This document shows, piece after piece, positions 33,036 to 41,859 of a stretch of 64,000 nt of DNA. Position numbers and translations under genes: made by a program. The stretch is taken from IMG/VR virus record IMGVR_UViG_3300010883_026628, positions 1-64,000 of that record, one strand, 5' to 3'. The DNA comes from a virus. Position 1 is the first letter of the stretch. Each line of letters opens with the position of its first letter. The notes beneath the pieces were generated by a model. That model ran no database searches. It was not told where the DNA came from and was given only the letters and a program-made list of their open reading frames with translations.

Positions 33036-34006
33036 TTATAGCTAAGGCACCATTTAGGATAACTCTCGGCGGAGGTGGCACAGACTTACCCAGCTTTTAT
33101 GAGAAGCACGGTGGATTCGTTTTGTCAATGGCACTAGACAAATATATATACGTGTGTCTTAAGCCTTTGGCAATGACCGACAAGATAAGACTTCAATATT
33201 CCAAAACAGAGTTAGTAAAATCAGCTAACGAGCTGCAGCATAATAGGGCCAGGCAAGCGTTACTTCGTCATAACCTTACCAATGGACTAGAAATAGTAAG
33301 CATTGCGGATCTTCCAGCCAGCTCCGGGTTAGGTTCATCTGGAAGCTACCTTGTTGCTCTTTTATCTGCCATTCGACATCAAAAAAGACTACCAACAGAT
33401 CCTATAACAGTAGCTAGTGAAGCCTGCGAGATTGAGATTGTGGACTTAAATCAACCAGTGGGAAAACAAGATCAGTATATCTCTGCCTTCGGTGGCGTTC
33501 AAGAGTTACATATAGCCAAAAGTGGCACTGTCGATGTTAAGCCCTCAAGCGTGTCTGCCTATAATTTAAATGAGCTATTATCTAGATTACACGTCTATTA
33601 TACCGGTGTACTAAGAAACGCCTCAGACATTCTTACCGCACAAAGTAAGCTAAGGGGCAAGTCAGAAGAAAGTCTTCTAAAGATAAAGGAGCTAGGTTAT
33701 AAGTTTTCCGAAGCCCTAAATAAAGGTGATTTTGACACTTTTGGTTTATTACTCCATGAGCATTGGGAGAGTAAGAAGAAGATGTCTAATAAAATCACAC
33801 TTGACAAAGTTGATAAACTATATGAAATTGTTAGAAAAGACTTTGGCGTTCTTGGTGGTAAGATCATCGGCGCCGGCGGCGGCGGATTTTTGATGTTATA
33901 TAGTCCACAAAAAGATTCTCTACTTCAAAGTTATATGGAGTCCCACGGATTAACTAGACTAAACTATAATGTCAATATGACAGGAACAACTGTAACAACA
34001 GTTTAG
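33032..34006 (+). CDS. hddA: GHMP kinase, HddA-like heptose-7-phosphate kinase
   Basis: The product is 324 residues. The start APFRITLGGGGTDLPSFY is typical of HddA. The ATP loop LPASSGLGSSGSY and the terminal KIIGAGGGGFLMLY are GHMP motifs 2 and 3. It would phosphorylate D-glycero-D-manno-heptose-7-phosphate. The next steps (phosphatase GmhB, nucleotidyltransferase HddC) are not both evident; the HAD protein next door may be the phosphatase. Confidence 0.82.
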   Translation: MIIAKAPFRITLGGGGTDLPSFYEKHGGFVLSMALDKYIYVCLKPLAMTDKIRLQYSKTELVKSANELQHNRARQALLRHNLTNGLEIVSIADLPASSGLGSSGSYLVALLSAIRHQKRLPTDPITVASEACEIEIVDLNQPVGKQDQYISAFGGVQELHIAKSGTVDVKPSSVSAYNLNELLSRLHVYYTGVLRNASDILTAQSKLRGKSEESLLKIKELGYKFSEALNKGDFDTFGLLLHEHWESKKKMSNKITLDKVDKLYEIVRKDFGVLGGKIIGAGGGGFLMLYSPQKDSLLQSYMESHGLTRLNYNVNMTGTTVTTV

Positions 34007-34014
34007 GGATTATT

Positions 34015-34317
34015 ATGATTTATTGCTTTGATATTGATGGTACAATTTGTAATACTGACGGAAATGATTATTCAAGCTCAACTCCATTTGTCGATGTAAT
34101 CAACAAGATAAAACAGTTATATCATGAAGGCCACGTAATAAAAATGTTTACTGCTCGCGGAAGTGTTTCTGGGAGAGACTGGACACAACTTACTGCAAGA
34201 CAACTGAAGGAATGGAACGTACCTTATCATGAATTAATAATGAATAAGAAGCCGCACTATGATGTATTAATAGATGATAAAGCTATTAACGCTATGGCCT
34301 GGAGAATGCTCACATGA
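34015..34317 (+). CDS. small HAD-family phosphatase
   Basis: The product is 100 residues. CFDIDGTICNT is HAD motif I with two Asp, MFTARG is motif II, and a Lys then DVLIDDKAI the later motifs. It may dephosphorylate a sugar phosphate, for example as a stand-in for GmhB. It starts 8 bases after the kinase stop and overlaps the epimerase by 4. Confidence 0.78.
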   Translation: MIYCFDIDGTICNTDGNDYSSSTPFVDVINKIKQLYHEGHVIKMFTARGSVSGRDWTQLTARQLKEWNVPYHELIMNKKPHYDVLIDDKAINAMAWRMLT

Positions 34318-35216
34318 GATGCTTAGTCACTGGGGGCTGTGGTTTCATTGGAGGTCATATTGTAGATGCCTTAGAGGCCCGCGGACACACCATCGATGTG
34401 GTCGATAATCTATCTGCTGAATCTAATATCTCTTACCGCAACGATTCTAAGAATGTGTTATATCATGATATTGATATATGCAATTATAGTGAGATGGAAA
34501 AATTATTTAATAAGAAAAGATATAATTGGGTTTTCCATCTAGCTGCAGAGTCAAGAATACAACCATCTTTAATAAATCCTGTGAAAGCTACCCATGTAAA
34601 CGTCTTAGGAACATGTTCATTATTAAATCTTTGTAGAGATTATAAGGTTAATAGGTTTGTATATTCATCCACATCAGCTTGTTATGGAACAAAAAATAAA
34701 CCTCCCCTGACCGAAGACATGTTAAATGATAATCTAAATCCCTACGCCGTAACCAAGTTGGCTGCAGAAGATTTTTGTATGATGTATTGGAAAACGTTTT
34801 ATACTCCGACTGTGGCTTTAAGATATTTTAACGTTTACGGTGATAGAATGCCTAGTAAAGGGCAATATGCGCCAGCGTTAGCAATCTTTATGAAACAAAG
34901 ATCTAAGGGCGAACCCTTAACAGTCGTCGGCGACGGAACACAAACTAGAGATTTCGTTCATGTAAGTGATGTCGTTAAAGCCAACATCGCTGTCGCCGAA
35001 GCTGCTGTAGATCACGTTTGTGGCCAGGCATTTAATGTCGGTACTGGTAGAGATATTTCCATTCTTAAAATAGCAGAAATTATTAGCGATGACATTGTGT
35101 ATATCCCTCCAAGATCTGGTGAGTCTAAAAATACGTTATGCGATTATACTAAGCTTAATAACGCTGTTGGTTGGACTCCAGAAATTAATTTAATCGATTG
35201 GTTAAAAGAAAATTGA
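34314..35216 (+). CDS. NAD-dependent sugar 4-epimerase-like SDR
   Basis: The product is 300 residues. TGGCGFIGGHIVDAL binds NAD, FHLAAESRIQPSL follows, and YSSTSACYG with NPYAVTKLAAE gives the catalytic Ser/Tyr/Lys. It is nearest to UDP-glucose or UDP-GlcNAc 4-epimerases (GalE/WbpP type) and could provide a UDP-galactose-type donor for the GT6 enzyme. The substrate is inferred. Confidence 0.78.
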   Translation: MRCLVTGGCGFIGGHIVDALEARGHTIDVVDNLSAESNISYRNDSKNVLYHDIDICNYSEMEKLFNKKRYNWVFHLAAESRIQPSLINPVKATHVNVLGTCSLLNLCRDYKVNRFVYSSTSACYGTKNKPPLTEDMLNDNLNPYAVTKLAAEDFCMMYWKTFYTPTVALRYFNVYGDRMPSKGQYAPALAIFMKQRSKGEPLTVVGDGTQTRDFVHVSDVVKANIAVAEAAVDHVCGQAFNVGTGRDISILKIAEIISDDIVYIPPRSGESKNTLCDYTKLNNAVGWTPEINLIDWLKEN

Positions 35217-36169
35217 AAAAAAATGTATATATCACCGGCGGTTCCGGATTAGTTGGTACTGCGTTTAAGAATTCAAGCCACGATTCTATAAACTGGCACC
35301 CGATACCAGGACCGTCGACCGGTGGTCCTGATTTTTTGGATAGAAAGCAAACATTTGATTTTTTTGAGAAGAGTAAAGCTGACGCAATTGTACATACCGC
35401 TGCTCGAGTAGGTGGTATAAGGGCTAATATGGAAAACCCTTTAGATTTTTATTCTGAAAATACTAGAATAAATGTGAATGTATTAGATGCCGCGGCTCAT
35501 TTTGGGATCAAAAAGTGCATTTCTTTTTTATCGACATGTGTGTATCCAGACAATACAACATTTCCGTTAAGCGAAAACAAGATACATCTGGGTGCTCCCC
35601 ATTCTTCAAATTTTGCTTATGCTTATGCTAAAAGAATGTTGGATATACATTCTAGAGCGATCAAGTCCCAATTGGGATTTAACTATTTTTGTGTATCCCC
35701 GAACAACTTATACGGTATAAATGATAATTTTGATCTTGAAAATTCCCATGTAATTCCTGCAATAATCCGAAAGATGTATGACGCAAATAGGCTGGGCAAT
35801 AATGAAGTTAAGCTGTGGGGTTCCGGCACTCCCTTAAGAGAATTTACCTTTGCCGATGACATACCCGATATAATCGGCTTCTTATTAACTCGTAATCATA
35901 ACATAGACGATGTTATTAATATAGGTAATACCATGGAAGAGGTCACTATAAACAAAGTGGCTAGATTAATCAGAAAGTGTCTGGGGTATAATATGAACGT
36001 TATATGGGACACCTCTCAACCTACCGGACAATTAAGAAAACCATCATCAAGTGAAAAGCTTGAAGCGCTGGGCTATGATCTAAATAGTATGACTAAGATC
36101 GAAGACGGATTAACAAAAACAATCACCTGGTTTTTAAAAAGTTATCCAAAAATCAGAGGTATTAAATGA
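35213..36169 (+). CDS. fcl: GDP-L-fucose synthase (Fcl/WcaG)
   Basis: The product is about 318 residues. VYITGGSGLVGTAF binds NADP, AARVGGIRANM is typical of Fcl, and the catalytic set lies in STCVYP and YAYAKRMLD. FTFADDIPDI follows. It makes GDP-L-fucose from the Gmd product. I prefer TTG 35213, overlapping the previous stop by 4 bases (TTGA); an upstream TTG at 35198 would add five residues. It is coupled to gmd by a 4-base overlap. Confidence 0.85.
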   Translation: MKKNVYITGGSGLVGTAFKNSSHDSINWHPIPGPSTGGPDFLDRKQTFDFFEKSKADAIVHTAARVGGIRANMENPLDFYSENTRINVNVLDAAAHFGIKKCISFLSTCVYPDNTTFPLSENKIHLGAPHSSNFAYAYAKRMLDIHSRAIKSQLGFNYFCVSPNNLYGINDNFDLENSHVIPAIIRKMYDANRLGNNEVKLWGSGTPLREFTFADDIPDIIGFLLTRNHNIDDVINIGNTMEEVTINKVARLIRKCLGYNMNVIWDTSQPTGQLRKPSSSEKLEALGYDLNSMTKIEDGLTKTITWFLKSYPKIRGIK

Positions 36170-37137
36170 CCACTGCTTTAATAACTGGCATTTCTGGCCA
36201 AGACGGCTCTTATTTGGCAGAGTATTTACTTTCTCTAGGGTATAAGGTGGTTGGATTAAAGAGAAGAACCAGCTTAATTTGTACAGATAGGATCGATCAT
36301 ATCTTTTACCACAAAAACTTTAGTCTGGAGTATTTTGAACTAGATGATCCAGGCGTAATATATCGATTAATAAGCAAGTATAATCCAGATGAGATTTATA
36401 ATTTAGCTGCGCAATCTCATGTAAGAGTAAGTTTCGATATACCTTTATCTACAATAAATACTATGGTAACCGGTGTAACTAATATATTAGAAGCGATTAG
36501 AAATACAAACCAAAAGATCAAATTTTATCAAGCTTCCTCTTCTGAAATGTTTGGTGATAACCCGAACATACCTCAAAACGAGTTTACTAGACTTTCTCCG
36601 GCTAGTCCATATGCATGTGCGAAAGTCTTCGCTCACCACTTAGTCAGGAATTATAGGGAATCCTATAATATGTTTGCAACTAGCGGGATCCTTTTCAATC
36701 ATGAATCTCCTAGAAGGGGCGAGACATTTGTAACTAGAAAAATTACCCTCGCCGCTGCGAGAATTAAATTAGGTCTACAAGAGAAGCTCTATTTAGGAAA
36801 TTTAGATGCCTTAAGGGACTGGGGTTTTGCTGGTGATTATGTGAAAGCCATGCATTTAATGTTACAACAATCAAACCCCGATGACTACGTAATAGCCACA
36901 GGTAAAGCGTATAGTGTAAAAGATTGGTTGACAAAGGTTTTTGAAATAGCTCATCTATCAATAGACGAATATGTAGAGACGGATCCTAGATTATTTCGTC
37001 CCCATGAGGTACCTCACCTTTTAGGAGATCCTTCTAAGGCTAAAAATATTCTAGGGTGGGTTCCAGAAACTGATTTTGAGTCGTTGGCAGAAATGATGTA
37101 TAAAGAAGATTTAAATTATGTAAAAAGCCTAAAGTGA
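36166..37137 (+). CDS. gmd: GDP-mannose 4,6-dehydratase (Gmd)
   Basis: The product is 323 residues and reads as a classic Gmd: ITGISGQDGSYLAEYLL, YNLAAQSHVRVSF, FYQASSSEMFG, SPYACAKVFAHH, ILFNHESPRRGETFVTRKI, and LGNLDALRDWGFAGDYV. It converts GDP-mannose to the keto-deoxy intermediate for Fcl. With fcl and the GT11 gene it completes a GDP-fucose route. Confidence 0.92.
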   Translation: MTTALITGISGQDGSYLAEYLLSLGYKVVGLKRRTSLICTDRIDHIFYHKNFSLEYFELDDPGVIYRLISKYNPDEIYNLAAQSHVRVSFDIPLSTINTMVTGVTNILEAIRNTNQKIKFYQASSSEMFGDNPNIPQNEFTRLSPASPYACAKVFAHHLVRNYRESYNMFATSGILFNHESPRRGETFVTRKITLAAARIKLGLQEKLYLGNLDALRDWGFAGDYVKAMHLMLQQSNPDDYVIATGKAYSVKDWLTKVFEIAHLSIDEYVETDPRLFRPHEVPHLLGDPSKAKNILGWVPETDFESLAEMMYKEDLNYVKSLK

Positions 37138-37152
37138 TATTATGATTAATTA

Positions 37153-38031
37153 ATGTCTATAGATCAAAATAATAAACTCCCTATACTACCAAACCACAAG
37201 CCACATATTTCTTATTCTGAGATTCGTAACTGGAAAGAGTGTCCGTGGCGCCACAAGTTAGCATACATCGATAAGATCAATATGTTTGAAATGTCTCCCT
37301 ACCTTTCATATGGCACCGCGGTACATAATGGGATAGAGAATTTTTTACTAACAGGAAAAATGGACGTCGATTCTGCGTTACAAGAAATTAGACAAGAGTG
37401 GGAGAAACACCGATTTGATGGTGACGAATTTATTGCTGTCCAAGCTGCGCATCGTAAAAGTAACGGATGGAAACCAAAAGATCATATCTACCTACCATCG
37501 TGGCTCGAATATGCTAAGAATAGTTTAGAAGAGATTCCAGGTTTCCTGAAAGAAACGTTTGGCGATTATGAAGTAGTGAGTGCAGAAGAACAGTTATATG
37601 AACATGTACCCGCAGTCGACGCCTATTTTAAGGGATTTATTGATGCGCTTATAAAGACCACTGATCGTAATGGCAAAGAAATCTACTGGGTAATAGATTG
37701 GAAAACAGCCGGAGACAAAGGATGGTATGCGAGTAAGAGAAAAGATATCTTAACATGGGCCCAGATCGCACTTTATAAACATTTTTGGAGAACAAAGGAG
37801 GAAATAGATATAAAGTCTGTTAGATGCGGATTCGTCCTCTTAAAGAGAGGCGCACCAGCTGGAAATACGTGCGAGTTAGTGAAGGTTTCTGTTGGACCAA
37901 AAGCAGAAGAAAAATGTACCTCTATTTTAAGAAGTATGGTTTTGTCAATGAAGCGCGGTCTTTTTCTCAAAAACAGGAATTCCTGTATGTTTTGTGACTA
38001 CAAGGGAACAGAGCACTGCCAAGGCAGTTAA
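37153..38031 (+). CDS. PD-(D/E)XK nuclease, RecB/Cas4-like with Cys cluster
   Basis: The product is 292 residues. SYSEIRNWKECPWRHKL and the His in YGTAVHNGIENFL start the fold. The active site is GFIDALI and WVIDWKTA (D-x-K), and LTWAQIALYKHF follows. Cys in ECPW plus NSCMFCDYKGTEHC at the end probably bind an Fe-S cluster, as in Cas4 and AddB. It sits inside the sugar cluster but probably works in DNA processing. Confidence 0.82.
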   Translation: MSIDQNNKLPILPNHKPHISYSEIRNWKECPWRHKLAYIDKINMFEMSPYLSYGTAVHNGIENFLLTGKMDVDSALQEIRQEWEKHRFDGDEFIAVQAAHRKSNGWKPKDHIYLPSWLEYAKNSLEEIPGFLKETFGDYEVVSAEEQLYEHVPAVDAYFKGFIDALIKTTDRNGKEIYWVIDWKTAGDKGWYASKRKDILTWAQIALYKHFWRTKEEIDIKSVRCGFVLLKRGAPAGNTCELVKVSVGPKAEEKCTSILRSMVLSMKRGLFLKNRNSCMFCDYKGTEHCQGS

Positions 38032-38049
38032 GGTTATTAGGTAAAGCGT

Positions 38050-39303
38050 ATGGAAAAATATAAGATATTATTATTGTCTGATCATGCCTTAAGCCCCTCT
38101 GGGGTTGGCGTTCAATCTAGGTTCTTGTCCCATGGTCTAATAGAGAAAGGTCACTGGACAATCCGTCAACTCGGCGCAGCAATTCAACATGAAGATTATT
38201 CACTAACCAAGGTTACTGATGATTTTTTGATTAAGCCTGTCGACGGTTTTGGTACCCCTGAAATGATTCGTTCTCTTTTGGCTTCTGAAAAACCAGATAT
38301 TATTCTATTGTTTACTGATCCTAGGTTCTTTGTTTGGTTGTGGCAAATGGAAGACGAAATTCATCAAATATGTCCAATTGCGTATTGGCATGTATGGGAC
38401 AATAAGCCGTTTCCTACATTCAACAACCAATTTTATGAAGCAACAGACTTAATTAATTGTCATAGCCATCATACATATGAACAAGTTAAGGAGCATTGGC
38501 CAGATAGAACAAATTTTATTCCACATGCTTTACCTGAAGATGTATTTTTTAAATTAGACAAACAGGCAATACAAAATCATAAAAATGATCTTTTAGGAAA
38601 AGAGAAAATTAATGATTTTGTGTTATTCTGGGTTAATCGTAATGCAAAAAGAAAACGACCGGCCGATGTATTAGACTCATGGAAAAGATTTTTAGATAAA
38701 ATAGAAAGTGTGAAAGGAAGAAAGCCTGCGACACTAATAATGCATACCGATCCTTATGATGAAGAAGGTCCCGATTTGACAGAAGTTGTTAAACTTTTAG
38801 GGATAGCTGATAATGTAATATTTTCTACACAAAGAGTCGGATTTGGAGAGATGAATATACTACACAACATCGCTGATTGCTCTATTAATATATCCTATGC
38901 TGAAGGTTTTGGCCTAGGCACTCTAGAGTCACTGCAGGTAGGAACCCCGATAATCGCTACAAAGACCGGTGGTCTATCTAGACAAGTAGTCGATTATAGA
39001 GACAACACAGAGAACGGTATCGCTCTAGATGTAGAGTTTCGTTCTCTGGTTGGCTCTCAAAACGTTCCTTATATATATGAAGACTACGTTTCATCAGAAT
39101 CTATTTCAGAAGCAATTTTAAAGATGTATAAAATGTCACCTAGCGAACGTGAAGAGTTAAGTGAAAAATGCTGTCAATATGTCAAGTCTGAATTTTCTTA
39201 TCAAAAGACTGTTAACGAGTGGGATAAAACGCTTCTGCAAACAATCAATGATTGGAAGAAAGGAAAATCGACAACGAATCGATTTGAACTTATCAAGTTA
39301 TGA
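38050..39303 (+). CDS. GT4-family glycosyltransferase
   Basis: The product is 417 residues. ILLLSDHALSPSGVGVQSRF opens the GT-B fold; FWVNRNAKRKRPADVLDSW is a typical middle block; and YAEGFGLGTLESLQVGTPIIATKTGGL is the GT4 donor-binding motif with both Glu. It is full length. It overlaps the next GT by 4 bases (ATGA). Confidence 0.8.
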   Translation: MEKYKILLLSDHALSPSGVGVQSRFLSHGLIEKGHWTIRQLGAAIQHEDYSLTKVTDDFLIKPVDGFGTPEMIRSLLASEKPDIILLFTDPRFFVWLWQMEDEIHQICPIAYWHVWDNKPFPTFNNQFYEATDLINCHSHHTYEQVKEHWPDRTNFIPHALPEDVFFKLDKQAIQNHKNDLLGKEKINDFVLFWVNRNAKRKRPADVLDSWKRFLDKIESVKGRKPATLIMHTDPYDEEGPDLTEVVKLLGIADNVIFSTQRVGFGEMNILHNIADCSINISYAEGFGLGTLESLQVGTPIIATKTGGLSRQVVDYRDNTENGIALDVEFRSLVGSQNVPYIYEDYVSSESISEAILKMYKMSPSEREELSEKCCQYVKSEFSYQKTVNEWDKTLLQTINDWKKGKSTTNRFELIKL

Positions 39304-40460
39304 AAAACATTTTAGTAAGAGGCCCTTTATTAAATTCCGCCGGATACGGCGTACATGCTAGACAAATTTTTAGTTATCTACACCAGCGTGGCGATTGCAA
39401 GTTAAACGCTCAGGTTACCCCGTGGGGTATTTGTACTTTTTATATGAATGGTGATTATGAAAATGGGTTAATATCAAAAATAATAGATGTTAGTCACCCA
39501 TCTGATGAGCCTTTTGATATATCATTCCAAATACAACTTCCGAACGAATGGGATCCTAATGTAGCTAGATTTAACATAGGCGTAACAGCTGGTGTAGAAA
39601 CAGATATCTGTTCTAAAAAGTGGGTCGATTGTATTAATAAAATGGATTTAGTAATTGTCCCATCCACACACACGAAATCTACCTTTGAAAGATCAGGTAA
39701 TATAACAACAAGGATTTTTGTTGTTCCAGAATATGTCATATCTGAAATAATAGATAAAAAATATGAACCAATGGAACTAGATGTAGAGACAAGTTTCAAC
39801 TTTTTAATGTTCGGACTAATAACTGGACAAAATATTGAAGCTGATAGAAAAAACACATTTTATGGGATAAAGTGGCTTTGTGAAACGTTCAAAGATGATC
39901 CAGATGTCGGAGTTATTATCAAAACGTCTTTAGGACGGATGTCTACAATAGACCGTCGAAACACTGTCAACCTCTTAAGGAGGGTTATTGGTGAAGTGAA
40001 AACCGGAGAATATCCTAAATTTTATTTATCTCATGGTCTTATGACAAATGATGAGGTTTCTTCTTTTTATAGAAGTCCTAATCTTAATGCGTTGGTTTCT
40101 TTTACTCGTGGTGAGGGATATGGATTACCCTTGCTGGAGGCTGCCGCTTCGGGCTTACCTGTGATGGCCACAAAATGGTCTGGGCATATGGACTTTTTAA
40201 GCAATATTAGATTTTCTGCCTTTGATTATGATCTTGTTAATGTGCATGAAAGCAGAATAGACAATGAAGTTTTTATTCAAGGTAGCAAATGGGCACACCC
40301 TAGGGAAGAAGATGTAAAAAGACGTTTAAGAAAAATAAGGCAATCCTATAAAGTGCCAATCGATTGGGCTAAGTCCGGAGCAGAGGTACTAACCAAAAGC
40401 CTAAATAATACTTCAGTGTATAAGATTTACGATAAAGTCTTAAGTGATATATTAACATGA
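39300..40460 (+). CDS. GT4-family glycosyltransferase
   Basis: The product is 386 residues. NSAGYGVHARQIFSYL marks the N-terminal domain and FTRGEGYGLPLLEAAASGLPV the C-terminal donor site. It is the last sugar gene before the sigma-factor region and overlaps the following gene by 4 bases. Confidence 0.8.
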   Translation: MKNILVRGPLLNSAGYGVHARQIFSYLHQRGDCKLNAQVTPWGICTFYMNGDYENGLISKIIDVSHPSDEPFDISFQIQLPNEWDPNVARFNIGVTAGVETDICSKKWVDCINKMDLVIVPSTHTKSTFERSGNITTRIFVVPEYVISEIIDKKYEPMELDVETSFNFLMFGLITGQNIEADRKNTFYGIKWLCETFKDDPDVGVIIKTSLGRMSTIDRRNTVNLLRRVIGEVKTGEYPKFYLSHGLMTNDEVSSFYRSPNLNALVSFTRGEGYGLPLLEAAASGLPVMATKWSGHMDFLSNIRFSAFDYDLVNVHESRIDNEVFIQGSKWAHPREEDVKRRLRKIRQSYKVPIDWAKSGAEVLTKSLNNTSVYKIYDKVLSDILT

Positions 40461-40777
40461 GTATTACCGCTATCGTTATTATAAGTGTATTAGCACCCCT
40501 TTTGTGCTTTTCCAGCTTTTTTATGATAAAGTTTGCGTTATTATTATTAAAAATAGAAGACGCTTTAGAGGAAAGTATAAATGTTTTAGATGCAAGACAG
40601 GAATCGATTGCCGGGATTTTAGAGATACCTTTGTTTTATGATAGTAACGAAGTACGCCAGGTCCACGCTGATATTGAAGACTGTAGGAAGTCTATATTAA
40701 AGGTAGTCGAAGCTTTATCTAAAAATGTTTCTTCTAAAAAGTTTGGAGAAACTTATCTTGAAGAAGAGAAAGATTAG
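40457..40777 (+). CDS. small membrane-anchored protein
   Basis: The product is 106 residues: one N-terminal transmembrane helix (IVIISVLAPLLCFSSFFMI) followed by a helical cytoplasmic or periplasmic domain (DALEESINVLDARQ, VHADIEDCRKSILKVVEAL). Proteins like this seem to recur next to gp55-like genes in marine T4-like phages, but their function is unknown. Confidence 0.6.
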   Translation: MSITAIVIISVLAPLLCFSSFFMIKFALLLLKIEDALEESINVLDARQESIAGILEIPLFYDSNEVRQVHADIEDCRKSILKVVEALSKNVSSKKFGETYLEEEKD

Positions 40778-41483
40778 AAGGAACCCGAAGCAAAAAAGGA
40801 ATATGTACTTTAATAAAGACACTCAGGCTTCTATAGTCGAGTTTCAACAGTTAGAGGCAACCAAAGAGCGGGAAAAATTATATAATGAGAAAATCCATCC
40901 TGCATTTGAAAAATTAGCAGCAAGTCTTATTTTCGTATATGGCTTTCGTGCCGGCTCAAACCATATAGAACATATAAAGACAGACTGCGTTTCTTTTCTA
41001 TACGAAACAATTCACAAATGGGATGAGTCCCGAGGGACAAAGGCTTTTTCTTATTTTAATGTTGTTGCAAAAAATTGGTTAATAATAAATTCGCGACAAC
41101 ATCGAAAAAACGCTATAAGAAATATAAGCTTATCTGACATTGAATTTATGTCAAAAAAAGATAGAAACTCTATAGCTTATTCCCAGATCGTGGAGTCACC
41201 TGATAAAATTATTATAAATGCAAATAGAAGGAATGAGATTGTAAAAGTATTAGAATTAATAACAGCCAGGGTGACAAAAGAGAATGAGAAACTCTGTATT
41301 AGCGCAATATCGTCAGTGTTCGAAAAAATAGATCAACTAGACTTTTTAAATAAAAGAGCGATCTATGTATATGTAAGGGAGATATCTGGTCTAACACCTA
41401 AAAAGCTTTCTGTGGCGATGTCATCTATAAGAAAGCATTATAGAGATATAGTTCATGATAAGAGAATTGTTGATATTTTTTAG
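40758..41483 (+). CDS. gp55-like late sigma factor
   Basis: The product is about 241 residues from TTG 40758. FLYETIHKWDESRGTKAFSYFNVVAKNWLI resembles the region 2 core of phage gp55-type sigma factors (a KFDP-RGTKPFSYF pattern is typical), with a basic HRKN stretch after. GGAGA lies about 9 bases before the TTG. Another Met at 40803 has AAGGA too close. In T4, gp55 directs late transcription with the sliding clamp. Placement right before the structural genes fits. Confidence 0.55.
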   Translation: MKKRKIRRNPKQKRNMYFNKDTQASIVEFQQLEATKEREKLYNEKIHPAFEKLAASLIFVYGFRAGSNHIEHIKTDCVSFLYETIHKWDESRGTKAFSYFNVVAKNWLIINSRQHRKNAIRNISLSDIEFMSKKDRNSIAYSQIVESPDKIIINANRRNEIVKVLELITARVTKENEKLCISAISSVFEKIDQLDFLNKRAIYVYVREISGLTPKKLSVAMSSIRKHYRDIVHDKRIVDIF

Positions 41484-41491
41484 GAGATGAA

Positions 41492-41857
41492 ATGGTCGAT
41501 GACTTAAATAAAGCGCTAGAAAAGCTCCAAAGTATAGAGGAAAAAACTAAAAAATTTGAAGAGATGCTATCTGAGCTAGTTAGCGCTGAAGACAAAAAGA
41601 AGCTTTTATGGAAAGAAATTTATGAGAATGCCAACCTAGATAGGCAAAACGCTTACGTGCTATTTGTTGAAGCGTACACACAAATGAGAACAGGCATTGC
41701 AGAGCATGCCGCCATTGGTGCCATACTTTCAAAATATCTTGAGCGTATGAATAAGTCAAATGAGCAATTATTAAAATTGTCTGAAGTAATAGCAAGGGCA
41801 GAAGCTGAAAATAGTAAAATAGATCCAGATGATCTCTTTTCTCAGATCAAGGACTAA
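41492..41857 (+). CDS. coiled-coil protein, unknown
   Basis: The product is 121 residues, all helical, with heptad-like repeats at the start (LNKALEKLQSIEEKTKKFEEML). A Glu/Ala-rich C-terminal helix ends in an acidic FSQIKD tail. GGAG precedes the ATG. It sits between the sigma factor and the hub gene, so a late-gene coactivator or tail chaperone is conceivable, but nothing proves it. Confidence 0.55.
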   Translation: MVDDLNKALEKLQSIEEKTKKFEEMLSELVSAEDKKKLLWKEIYENANLDRQNAYVLFVEAYTQMRTGIAEHAAIGAILSKYLERMNKSNEQLLKLSEVIARAEAENSKIDPDDLFSQIKD

Positions 41858-41859
41858 CT

